From: Robiginitomaculum sp.
GTDB lineage: Bacteria > Pseudomonadota > Alphaproteobacteria > Caulobacterales > Maricaulaceae
Reading direction: 5' to 3'
Length of the DNA stretch: 62,990 nt
Assembly (NCBI GenBank): GCA_021776565.1
Contig: JAJFFQ010000047.1
Location: 1 to 62,990 of the forward strand
Position 1 is the first letter of the stretch. Every line of letters begins with the position of its first letter. The notes under the pieces are model-generated. The model worked only from the letters and a program-made list of their open reading frames with translations. It did not search any database and had not been told where the DNA came from. Positions 8,764-17,162 of this stretch are shown one piece after another. The translations under genes were made by a program, and so were the position numbers.

Positions 8764-10393
8764 TTTTATCCTGAATAACTCCTAGATATGCTAAATAATT
8801 TTCCTCATTAAACGCATGGCAGTTCTTGAGAAAATTGGTGTGTATGGGTAGGCATTCTAAATCTGAGCGAAGGATTTTGTGTGTCTCAAATACATTTTTA
8901 AAAAACCAATTCATAATTTTGCTGTTAAGTAAATCACACAATAATTTGCTAGAAATGGGGAGTGTATCATTTAATATCATCATATTGGCGCTATTTATAA
9001 AAAATGATTGATTTTTGTCATAATAAAAACAAAGATCAGAAGAAATAAATTTATAAATCAGCTTTTCTTTTGCTAAAAATAATTCTAGAGGCGGCACCTG
9101 TTGGTACAGCGATATATCGTTGGGAATAAAATTGCTTGGAGATTTTAGGTACCCCTTTAAGATGTCCTTGCCTTTATAAACAGGCATGTGGTCAGCGGAA
9201 ATTTTGTGCTTAATGAATTTACTATTGTTCCCGGTGACAATGCCCAACCCCCATCTGGCATGGCCAGAAAGTGTGTCATGCGGCAGTGCCATCATGTGGG
9301 CAATAACATCCGCACTTTCTGGCGGGCAGTTGAAATTTAGTATCGCTCTAGGATTATCTTGGAATGAAGATTGAGGCCTGTTATGCGACGTTGTAAGCGT
9401 TTTGCATACAGTAGAAGTAGCGTTGGAAGGTTCTGCTAATTTAACAATTATAGCTTTAGCTTTCGTGAGAAGTGTTGGAAAAGGTTTTCCAAAATCGGTA
9501 AGGGCAATAAGTGTATACTCCAAAGCTTTTTTTCTAGCATGTTGATGGGTTGCAACATTAAAAAATGATTCTGGCATTAAAAGACCAACGTAGCCTCCTT
9601 TCTTCACAACGGCGCAGGCTGCAAAGAAAAATAGAGAACATGTGTCAACGCTTTTTCCTGTTTTGAAGGTGTTGGAGAAAAACACCTTTTCGGTTTTGGA
9701 AAGTTTTTTCCCCCACGGCGGATTAGTAAAAATGACATCAATTTTTCCAATAGGAATTTCATTTTTTGCTGCAGATTCTAGGAAGTTTAAGCAAACGATA
9801 TTGTCAGACAAGAACCCTGTTTTCTCGAATATCCGCCGTCTAGATATTTCTACAGCAACTGGATCAACGTCATATCCGTAGAGGTTTTCTGGCCTTATTC
9901 CATAGCTAATGGCTGCGATTAGAAAATTGCCTGACCCACAACACGGGTCGCAAAATTTTACGTTTTCTATTTCTGTGGTAATGTGTTCAAAAAATGTACC
10001 TGCAATGGTGTTTGGTGTATAATAAATGCCTTCTTTGTTTTTATAGGAATTAGAAAGAGCTGCTTCATATTCTATTGCAATAGCTTCGTATTCTGTCGAA
10101 CTTGCAGTGGAAAGTCTCTCTATGAAAGTGGCTTGCAAAGCCTCATGATCGTGCGAATCAGCAAGTGATTTATTGGCTCTTTTTGTAAGTTTCTCATGAC
10201 CAGCAATATTGTCCCTAAAAGCTAGAAACGACTCTTCCGTGATGCGATTCACCTCTGCCTTTGAAAGATATCCTGTTTTTACCCAGTTGTGCACAGATGC
10301 TGTTGAGACATTTAGACATTGCGCAACCTCTTCTACCGACATGCTGGGTCGCCAATTATCGGAAAATAATGGTAACGTTTGTAGATCGCTCAT
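8729..10393 (-). CDS. N6-adenine DNA methyltransferase with N-terminal helix-turn-helix (type II modification)
   Basis: SAM-dependent DNA methyltransferase of 554 residues. Residues about 18-50 (MSVEEVAQCLNVSTASVHNW) read as a helix-turn-helix. The catalytic domain has motif X-like GIYYTPNTIAG, motif I FCDPCCGSGNFL (148-159) and motif IV TNPPWG (223-228), the order of gamma-class adenine methylases; the C-terminal part would recognise the target. The start at 10393 has AAGGAG 7 nt upstream. It protects host DNA from the endonuclease encoded just downstream. The HTH could let it repress its own promoter, an inference. AT-rich composition suggests horizontal transfer. Confidence 0.85.
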   Translation of the reverse strand: MSDLQTLPLFSDNWRPSMSVEEVAQCLNVSTASVHNWVKTGYLSKAEVNRITEESFLAFRDNIAGHEKLTKRANKSLADSHDHEALQATFIERLSTASSTEYEAIAIEYEAALSNSYKNKEGIYYTPNTIAGTFFEHITTEIENVKFCDPCCGSGNFLIAAISYGIRPENLYGYDVDPVAVEISRRRIFEKTGFLSDNIVCLNFLESAAKNEIPIGKIDVIFTNPPWGKKLSKTEKVFFSNTFKTGKSVDTCSLFFFAACAVVKKGGYVGLLMPESFFNVATHQHARKKALEYTLIALTDFGKPFPTLLTKAKAIIVKLAEPSNATSTVCKTLTTSHNRPQSSFQDNPRAILNFNCPPESADVIAHMMALPHDTLSGHARWGLGIVTGNNSKFIKHKISADHMPVYKGKDILKGYLKSPSNFIPNDISLYQQVPPLELFLAKEKLIYKFISSDLCFYYDKNQSFFINSANMMILNDTLPISSKLLCDLLNSKIMNWFFKNVFETHKILRSDLECLPIHTNFLKNCHAFNEENYLAYLGVIQDKNGTFRLKKQDM

Positions 10394-10448
10394 TCTCCGA
10401 CTCCTTGGAGCACCAGTAAGAAATTATCGCATTGCGCGACATGTTTCC

Positions 10449-10478
10449 ATAATATATTAAGCTTGTATCTTTAGTCAA
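10449..10478 (-). promoter_or_regulatory. Promoter-like sequence for the type II restriction-modification operon
   Basis: Minus-strand TTGACT (10478-10473) and TATTAT (10454-10449) lie 18 nt apart, 55 bp upstream of the methyltransferase ATG. A short dyad (TCGC, GCAAT, GCGA) lies between the promoter and the gene and is a possible operator for the enzyme's own HTH. Confidence 0.45.
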
Positions 10479-10484
10479 TGTTCA

Positions 10485-11192
10485 CTATTTATTCTCATCG
10501 TGTTTGCGGATAAAGTCAAGCCAGACGCAAGGGCGTCCGGCTTTTTTGGCCTTGCCTTCATAGCGTGTTGGTGCATGGTCATCGGCGGCCACGCGCCAGT
10601 CATCCGCGCGCATCGCTGTCCATTCAAAGTGCCCATCATCCAGAATATGGGCCAAGGCCCAAGCCTGATAATGCGCAATATCAGAGGCAAAGCGAAGCTG
10701 CCCACCTGGCTTAATGAGCCGCGCCAGTTCACTGACAAAGGCGCTCTGCACCAGACGGCGCTTCCAGTGTCGTTTTTTAGGCCAGGGATCCGGATGGAGG
10801 ATGAACACCCGATCCAGCGAAGCATCGGGCAGTGTAGTCAGAATTTCACGGGCGTCACCGCGTTCCAGTCGCACATTGTCCAGATTATATTCCTCAACGC
10901 CGCCAAGGGCTTTAGCCATTCCGTTCAGGTATGGCTCTATACCCAAATGACACACATGCGGGTTCTTTTGCGCCTGGGCCAGCAAATGTTCGGCACTGCC
11001 AAACCCCACTTCCAGCCATAGCGGCGTATCGTCGGGAACAATATCGGTTCGCATGGACAGCTTGTCTGGCAAGCCCAGGGTTGGTAATAAGGTTTTGACA
11101 AGGTTTGCCTGACGCGGCCTTAATCTATGCCCTTTGGCCCGGCCATAAAGGCGTAGGCTGTGTTGTTCATCCGGCGAGGGATTTAAGCTCAT
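10485..11192 (-). CDS. trmB: tRNA (guanine-N7-)-methyltransferase
   Basis: Methylates G46 of tRNAs at N7 using SAM. The 235-residue protein has the TrmB fold motifs [17 protein letters not shown] (SAM binding, about residue 55), [13 protein letters not shown] and the family signature [18 protein letters not shown]. Its start lies inside the end of metK (26-bp overlap), so the enzyme and the producer of its cofactor are co-expressed. A short frame on the same strand in another register is a shadow. Confidence 0.93.
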   Translation of the reverse strand: MSLNPSPDEQHSLRLYGRAKGHRLRPRQANLVKTLLPTLGLPDKLSMRTDIVPDDTPLWLEVGFGSAEHLLAQAQKNPHVCHLGIEPYLNGMAKALGGVEEYNLDNVRLERGDAREILTTLPDASLDRVFILHPDPWPKKRHWKRRLVQSAFVSELARLIKPGGQLRFASDIAHYQAWALAHILDDGHFEWTAMRADDWRVAADDHAPTRYEGKAKKAGRPCVWLDFIRKHDENK

Positions 11193-12336
11193 CTACCATA
11201 TCCGTTTTTTCCCAGGAAAACCCGCCATCTGCATCCGGCTCACGGCCAAAATGACCATAAGCAGCTGTGCGTGCATAAATGGGTTTGTTCAGACCAAGGC
11301 GTTCGCGAATACCACGCGGGCTAAGGTCTACCGCCTCACTCAAGACCTTTTCCAGCCGCGCTTCATCACAACGACCGGTGCCGTGGGTGTCAACATAAAT
11401 GCTCAATGGCTTTGCCACGCCAATGGCATAAGCAAGCTGTATGGTACAGCGATCAGCAAGGTCGGCGGCCACCACATTTTTGGCCAGGTAACGGCAAACA
11501 TAGGCCGCTGAACGGTCAACCTTGGTCGGGTCTTTTCCTGAAAATGCGCCGCCGCCATGAGGCGCAGCACCACCATAAGTATCGACAATGATTTTACGCC
11601 CCGTCAGGCCGCAGTCGCCATCCGGCCCGCCAATAACAAAATTACCGGTTGGATTGACGTAAAACTCTTTTTCGGGGCACATCCATCCCTCTGGCAGTAC
11701 AGCTTCTACATAAGGGCGAACAATCTCGCGCACATCGGCGGGGGTTAGCCCCTCACGGTGCTGAGTTGATACCACCACAGACGTGGCTCGTACCGGTACA
11801 CCGTTCTCATAGGCCAGTGTGACCTGGCTTTTGGCGTCTGGCTCCAGTCCCAGATCGGCATTGGCTTTGCGGGCCGCCGCCAGATCGCGCAATATATGAT
11901 GTGAATACTGTATCGGGGCTGGCATAAGTTCAGGGGTCTCTTTGGTGGCATAGCCAAACATAATGCCCTGATCGCCCGCGCCTTCATCCTTGTTACCCGT
12001 CGCATCCACGCCCATGGCAATGTCGCTGGATTGCGCGTGCAGATAATTTTCAAACACAGCATGTTTCCAGTGAAAACCATCTTGCTCATAACCAATATCG
12101 CGCACGGCAGCACGCACTGCGGTCTCAATTTCCAAACTTTCGACAGAGCCATTGCAGCGCACTTCGCCAGCCAGAACGATCCGGTTGGTGGTGGTCAGGG
12201 TTTCACAGGCAACTCGTGCTTGCGCATCATTGGCCAGATACAAATCAACAATGGTGTCGGAAATACGGTCACAAACCTTGTCGGGGTGACCCTCTGAAAC
12301 GCTTTCACTGGTAAAAATATAGGACTTGCGGCTCAC
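11167..12336 (-). CDS. metK: S-adenosylmethionine synthetase
   Basis: Makes SAM from methionine and ATP. The 389-residue protein shows [20 protein letters not shown] at the N terminus, [12 protein letters not shown] (ATP binding) in the middle and [19 protein letters not shown] near residue 260. The start codon is GTG at 12336 with AGGAG upstream. It forms a two-gene unit with trmB. The leader holds two hairpins (12357-12395) but no known SAM riboswitch that I can recognise. Confidence 0.96.
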   Translation of the reverse strand: MSRKSYIFTSESVSEGHPDKVCDRISDTIVDLYLANDAQARVACETLTTTNRIVLAGEVRCNGSVESLEIETAVRAAVRDIGYEQDGFHWKHAVFENYLHAQSSDIAMGVDATGNKDEGAGDQGIMFGYATKETPELMPAPIQYSHHILRDLAAARKANADLGLEPDAKSQVTLAYENGVPVRATSVVVSTQHREGLTPADVREIVRPYVEAVLPEGWMCPEKEFYVNPTGNFVIGGPDGDCGLTGRKIIVDTYGGAAPHGGGAFSGKDPTKVDRSAAYVCRYLAKNVVAADLADRCTIQLAYAIGVAKPLSIYVDTHGTGRCDEARLEKVLSEAVDLSPRGIRERLGLNKPIYARTAAYGHFGREPDADGGFSWEKTDMVDELKSLAG

Positions 12337-12356
12337 ACTTGACTCCTCATATCAAC

Positions 12357-12395
12357 ATATAAAGATTTCTTTATATAATTTTGTGGCGCACAAAA
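12357..12395 (-). promoter_or_regulatory. Two perfect hairpins in the metK leader
   Basis: Hairpin A (12357-12376) has an 8-bp stem ATATAAAG/CTTTATAT with a 4-nt loop. Hairpin B (12379-12395) has a 7-bp stem TTTTGTG/CACAAAA with a 3-nt GCG loop. Both are perfect and lie 20-60 bp before the GTG start. They do not match the SAM-II or SAM/SAH consensus as I know them. Alternatively they are protein-binding dyads. Confidence 0.5.
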
Positions 12396-12473
12396 CCCCA
12401 TCCTGAGCATAAAGGCAATGGTGAGTATGCAATTCTCTTACTGATGGAGATGTTACGTACTTGTCTCAATGAC

Positions 12474-12505
12474 AAAAAAGGGCGGATCAAATGACCCGCC
12501 CTTTT
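12474..12505. terminator. Bidirectional intrinsic terminator
   Basis: AAGGGCGG and CCGCCCTT form a perfect 8-bp stem flanked by A-runs on the left and T-runs on the right, so it can work on either strand. It lies just after the stop of the TonB-dependent receptor (12534) and is most likely its terminator on the minus strand. It also separates the receptor from the metK leader. Confidence 0.85.
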
Positions 12506-12533
12506 ATCTGTATTGGTTTATACGTAGCCCGGT

Positions 12534-15500
12534 TTAGAACCGTGCTGTTGCATTGAGGAAGAAAGTACGGCCAAACAGATCATACCCGGCAGAGGTCACT
12601 GCGTTATTACGCTGGCTGCCAAAGCCGCCATCAATAACCGGCGGGGCTTTGTCCAGCAAATTGTTAACACCAAAGGTGAACGAGTATGTATCTTTCAACC
12701 AGGTCAGCGACACGTCATTATAGAGACGGCTGCCAGCATTGGCCTTGCGGATGGTTTGTTCGGTGGTGTTAAAGGTAACACTGGTTGCAAACGCAGTTGG
12801 TGAGGAACTGTCACGCGTTGACGGTGCCTGCTGCGAGCCAACGGTTGTACCATCGATATAACTGGCTTCCCAGATAAGCTGGAGATCCTGCCAGTTAAAA
12901 CCAACGGTGGAGCGAGATTGCCATCTCGGGCTACCGATCTCACCAACATTGTCATCGCCCGGTACGGCCGCAAGAATCTGAACAAAATTACGGATCAGAT
13001 ATGTTGTTGCTGTTGACCAGGTGACATCCAAAGGATGACCCATAAAGTCACCGGCATCAAATTGCAGACGGGAATTGAAATCAAGACCGCGTGCTTTTTC
13101 CTGACCAACATTGACGAAAGAAATATTGATCTTGTCAATGACATTCAAGGCCGGGTTGCCGGTATTCTTGCGGGTAATCAGCGAGCAGAACGGGCTGGAG
13201 AGATTATCAAATCCGGCACTAAAGCACTGGCTGACAATGGTACCGGCATCAAACTCGTTGACCGAGTTTTTCAAATCAATGTCATAATAACTGATGGCAA
13301 AATCAAAATCAAAGCCATCATACCAGGGCTGGCTAAGGGCCAGTGTGGCGGTGATGGTTTCTGATGTTTCTGCCTTCAGATTAACATTACCACCAGCTAC
13401 GGTCTGAATGGATGTAACACCGGTATTACCCAGGATGTTCACATCCGCACCAGAAAGGGCGCAGTTGTTGAGCAGAATTGGATCTACAGGTGGGGTCAGG
13501 GCTGCGATGTTCACAGCCAAACAAGGATCGTTAAACCCTGAGATTGAACCGCCCTGGTCAGCAAGGAATTGTTCACGCAGATTTGGCGCACGAAAGGATG
13601 TACCAAACGAGCCGCTTAGCCTTGCCCAGTCATTGGCAACATAGGTGGCACGACCACGATAGGTAATTTCGCTACCGAAGTTTTCTTCTTCGGTATAACG
13701 AACCGCGCCATCAACCGTAACAGCCTTGGCCCACGGTGCATCAATAATCAGGGGAATATTTGTTTCAGCGTAAATATCCCAGATATAACGATCACCAATG
13801 GTTTCGCCTTCTTGGGATGGATCTTCCGCCGCATTCAAACCCTTCACCCCAACAATGGAGTTTTGTGAATGAATTTGGTCAAGACGGTAGGAGCCACCAA
13901 AAGCTGCTGCCACAGTGCCGCCGCCGCGAATGTCAAACAGATCGCCGGTGAAGTTACCTTCAAGGACATATTGTTCAACCACGGTGCGGTTGGTGCGGTT
14001 GCCCAGGAAATAATCCCGCTCGGCATCTGTTGCAAAGGCGCCATCCCCGGTTGGCCCACCAGTGAAAATGCTAGTGGCAAATGGCTGGAAGGGCACACAG
14101 CCTGGCGAGGTGTTAAACACGGTTTCATTAGCCGCGCCACAAATGACATTGCCGCCATTGTCTAGCCGAACAGTACCGATGGCCTGATCGAAATGTGGTT
14201 CAAACAGGATAACCTGAGACTGGAAACCAACGCCGCGATCATAAGACCCGAAAATATCGTAGGTCCAGTTGTTTTCGGCAAACCAGCCCGAATTACCCAT
14301 ATCGCCACGCATGCCTGTTACAGCACGAAACTGCGTCAGATTAACGTCACGTTCCTGGGGGATATCATCCAGCGTGTAAATTGGAATCACCGGATCGTCA
14401 AACGGGCTAAGCGGATTATCCACCAGGTTAAGGGAGCCATCCGGATTCAATACCAGATTGCCCTGCGCATTTTCATGGGGAATCAATGCCGGAATGAGTG
14501 GGAAAATTTGCTCAACCGCAGCAATGTTAAAAAGTTCACGATTGAGGAAATAGGTTTCAAAATAGGCCTCGCCACTACCCCAGAAGTTTGTGTCAAACTG
14601 ACCATTTGAAACCACCGAGAAACGCTCGATCGGTTGAATAAGATCAGCCGCACGGCGTTCATCCTGGTCATTAAAGAAATCCAGGAATGGGAAACGGTTT
14701 CGAGAACGTGTCGGGTCATTGACCAAACCGGAAATCATGTCTGCCGACAAGGGCAACCCATCACCGGAACTGAAATTGGGGACACCCAGGTCTGTTGAAC
14801 CAGGGGTGTAGAAAAACCGCCCGTCTGGTGACTGACCACCAAGGTCAATAAGGACATTATCAAAGAAACCGGAGCGATCTGTGCGTAAAATCGTGCCATT
14901 TTGGGTGATTTCAATACGTTCCAGTGAGCGGGAGAATGAACGATCACCGGTTGAAACACGGCTGCGGCGGAAATACTCACCGGCAACCATAACGCTGGCC
15001 TTGTCACCAACAGCACCCATAATACCGGACACCTGTTGAATACTGCCACCACTGGCTTCTGGAATTTCGTAATTGGCCGAAATTTCCATACCCTCAAAAT
15101 CTTTCTTGAGGATCACGTTGACCACACCGGCCACCGCATCAGCACCATAAATCGATGATGCGCCTTCGGTAATGACCTCGACACGGTCAACAATAGAGAA
15201 AGGCAGCAAGCTGATATCAGGTTGTGCAGGGGCACCGCGTACACCGGCTGAACCAAGGCGTTTGCCATTGACCAGAACCAGTGTGCGTTCTGGCCCAAGG
15301 CCACGCAGATCAACGCTGGATGAACCCACCCCGCCGGTTGGCGGGTTTTCGGTTGCGTTGGCGCCGCCAGCATTGGTGTTTATCGTGGCATCAATACGGG
15401 CGCCACTGACCACGGTGGAGCGTTGCAATAATTCAGTAATGGAGGAAACACCGATCTGACGGGCAGCTTCCACATCCATCACCTGGATGGGTGTCGGGCT

Positions 15501-15689
15501 GGAGAATGTATCCTGACGAATACGCGAACCGGTAACGGTCACCATATCCTCCTTTTTCACTTCTCCATCATCTGATGTTGTTGTGTCGGCCTGCTGTGCA
15601 CTGGCGGGCATGGCTGCCAGTAACGCAGTTGCAAAGCCAGCAACCATTGTTGAGCGGAACAAGCCGCGTCTGAAATCTGAGTGAGTCAA
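12534..15689 (-). CDS. TonB-dependent outer-membrane receptor
   Basis: Large outer-membrane gated channel, 1051 residues from a TTG start at 15689. That start is chosen for the strong AGGGGG site 7 nt upstream; the open frame extends 30 codons further without one. The N terminus has a signal peptide (TMVAGFATALLAAMPASAQ), a TonB-box-like stretch (EDMVTVTGSRI), and a plug domain with VDLRGLGPERTLVLVNGKRL and VEVITEGASSIYGADAVAGV. The rest is the beta-barrel, ending GYDLFGRTFFLNATARF with terminal phenylalanine. The substrate is unknown. The gene is paired divergently with a second receptor across a small secreted protein gene and has its own terminator. Confidence 0.93.
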   Translation of the reverse strand: MTHSDFRRGLFRSTMVAGFATALLAAMPASAQQADTTTSDDGEVKKEDMVTVTGSRIRQDTFSSPTPIQVMDVEAARQIGVSSITELLQRSTVVSGARIDATINTNAGGANATENPPTGGVGSSSVDLRGLGPERTLVLVNGKRLGSAGVRGAPAQPDISLLPFSIVDRVEVITEGASSIYGADAVAGVVNVILKKDFEGMEISANYEIPEASGGSIQQVSGIMGAVGDKASVMVAGEYFRRSRVSTGDRSFSRSLERIEITQNGTILRTDRSGFFDNVLIDLGGQSPDGRFFYTPGSTDLGVPNFSSGDGLPLSADMISGLVNDPTRSRNRFPFLDFFNDQDERRAADLIQPIERFSVVSNGQFDTNFWGSGEAYFETYFLNRELFNIAAVEQIFPLIPALIPHENAQGNLVLNPDGSLNLVDNPLSPFDDPVIPIYTLDDIPQERDVNLTQFRAVTGMRGDMGNSGWFAENNWTYDIFGSYDRGVGFQSQVILFEPHFDQAIGTVRLDNGGNVICGAANETVFNTSPGCVPFQPFATSIFTGGPTGDGAFATDAERDYFLGNRTNRTVVEQYVLEGNFTGDLFDIRGGGTVAAAFGGSYRLDQIHSQNSIVGVKGLNAAEDPSQEGETIGDRYIWDIYAETNIPLIIDAPWAKAVTVDGAVRYTEEENFGSEITYRGRATYVANDWARLSGSFGTSFRAPNLREQFLADQGGSISGFNDPCLAVNIAALTPPVDPILLNNCALSGADVNILGNTGVTSIQTVAGGNVNLKAETSETITATLALSQPWYDGFDFDFAISYYDIDLKNSVNEFDAGTIVSQCFSAGFDNLSSPFCSLITRKNTGNPALNVIDKINISFVNVGQEKARGLDFNSRLQFDAGDFMGHPLDVTWSTATTYLIRNFVQILAAVPGDDNVGEIGSPRWQSRSTVGFNWQDLQLIWEASYIDGTTVGSQQAPSTRDSSSPTAFATSVTFNTTEQTIRKANAGSRLYNDVSLTWLKDTYSFTFGVNNLLDKAPPVIDGGFGSQRNNAVTSAGYDLFGRTFFLNATARF

Positions 15690-15729
15690 GAAACTACCCC
15701 CTGAATGAGCGCCGGTATTGACGCGATTT

Positions 15730-15748
15730 ATCGCATTGATAATGCGAT
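15730..15748. promoter_or_regulatory. Perfect 8-bp dyad upstream of the TonB-dependent receptor
   Basis: ATCGCATT, GAT, AATGCGAT forms a 19-bp perfect palindrome 41 bp before the TTG start. It may be an operator or an mRNA leader hairpin. No regulator gene is adjacent. Confidence 0.45.
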
Positions 15749-16080
15749 GGATGCAGCGGCCACCTGAACTGGGTATCAAGAGGCAGCCGGGTTACAAGAA
15801 ATGTCTTGAATTTCACCCCACAAACAGACGAAAAATCAAGACGTATGAGTAAAGATTAGTGCTGAATAGGATGGGACGTCAATAAAACATGACAAAAAAG
15901 TAATCATTTGCGATGATGCGTTGTAAAAATGTCGCAAAATTTGTGTTGTTTTACGAAAATCAGACGAGCCGTACACCATTTAGCCTTCAGGATTGTTTTG
16001 AGCAATCAAGGATAATGGCCTGCTCGGGTTTGGGCAGGCAGATTCGGGCCTTGGAGAGAGTGTAAATTACGGCAATGGGT
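15749..16080. other. Intergenic region upstream of the first TonB-dependent receptor
   Basis: No gene seen. It holds a stretch GTCGCAAAATTTGTG (15931-15945) that is nearly repeated upstream of the second receptor (16987-17000), and a 6-bp stem GCCTGC/GCAGGC near 16020-16040 without a T-run. It should carry the receptor promoter, which I cannot place with confidence. Confidence 0.4.
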
Positions 16081-16722
16081 TTACTGACTTACCCTGATAA
16101 GGCGCACCCTGATGCGCGGGCTTTTATTGGCAAATTTCATGAACCATGCGCCCGCTATCCCCGGTTTTATACGTATGCCTGCACCCGGTTTGGGCATGCG
16201 TGGTCTGCCGGGGTCTGCATGCTTCCACACTTCGCCGTTGTCCAGGGCAACATAAAGGTCGCCAGCGCCATTGCGCCAGGCCCTGAGTACTTTGGCATCA
16301 TAGGCAACACGCTCAACGGGTTTGGGGGCACGCCCGCGCCGCGCCGGGGGTTCTTCACCCGGTTTGACGAAAACATACTTCTGGGTTGATTTTTTCAATC
16401 GGTTAAACGGGAATATCCCGCCGCGTTTTTTCTTTGTTTTAATCTCAAGCCCGGCTACAGTTTCGCCTGTTGCGGTTTTTTGTTCCTGTGCGTCTGTCAC
16501 AGATGTAGTTTTGCTTTCTTTGGTACGATTTTGCTCGATTTTGGCGGTTTCCTTGGGCGCTGCCGCCCTGGCCAATGCTTCAAAGCATTCAAGACGCTCT
16601 CCGGCATTACCTACTTTCATGCAAAGCCCTAGTGCCTGTTCAACTGAAAGTTCCTGAGCAAAGAGGGCGGGTGCAGACAATATGGCCCATGCCGCAATGC
16701 TCGTTACCATCAAAAAACGCAT
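16081..16722 (-). CDS. Secreted hypothetical protein with VasI-like N-terminal motif
   Basis: 213 residues. The signal peptide MRFLMVTSIAAWAILSAPALFA is followed by VEQALGLCMKVGNAGERLECFEALA, a two-cysteine pattern seen in many short periplasmic proteins. A lysine-rich linker leads to a C-terminal beta-rich module (DLYVALDNGEVWKHADPG, then PGIAGAWFMKF) of a kind common in alphaproteobacterial proteins of unknown function. I do not recognise a specific role. It lies between the two divergent receptor genes, but nothing shows that it acts with them. Confidence 0.75.
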   Translation of the reverse strand: MRFLMVTSIAAWAILSAPALFAQELSVEQALGLCMKVGNAGERLECFEALARAAAPKETAKIEQNRTKESKTTSVTDAQEQKTATGETVAGLEIKTKKKRGGIFPFNRLKKSTQKYVFVKPGEEPPARRGRAPKPVERVAYDAKVLRAWRNGAGDLYVALDNGEVWKHADPGRPRMPKPGAGIRIKPGIAGAWFMKFANKSPRIRVRLIRVSQ

Positions 16723-17162
16723 AAAACACTCCTGTGTATGACTCTGAATTGCGCAAAACGCCTACTGAATTTTTTACATTGTGCCGCACCCGCGCCTACC
16801 TGTCGAGTTGCCTGTGAGGCATTATCTGGAATCAAAATTTCTGGCGCTTAAAATTACACCACAAAACAAGCGCATCATGATAAACGCCCATAAATTCACG
16901 ATGAGTGATGCAAAAACGTCACATTGGCCTGTTTAAGTGACTGTTTGTCCCTCAAAAGTGGGTGAGATCGATTGACACAGCCGTCTGTCGCATATTTGTG
17001 TAGCAAAGACGCAAACCGCCGGGTGTTGGTGGTGAGTTAGTCTGGGGTTTGGGTGCCATTGACCGGCGCTTTGTTTATCGGGTGCGAGCAAGTTTGCACA
17101 GATAAGCCATGGTCGGTGTGGTTCAGGCCCTTTGCTTGATTTTGAAACAAGGGGCATCTTTG
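16723..17162. other. Intergenic region upstream of the second TonB-dependent receptor
   Basis: No gene seen apart from an in-frame extension of the receptor that lacks a ribosome binding site. TTGACA occurs at 16972-16977, but no good -10 follows at normal spacing. GTCGCATATTTGTG at 16987-17000 nearly repeats 15931-15945. Confidence 0.4.

Noticed and set aside
12337-12477. SAM riboswitch upstream of metK
   Set aside because: No match to SAM-I, SAM-II or SAM/SAH core sequences that I can recognise; reported only as hairpins.
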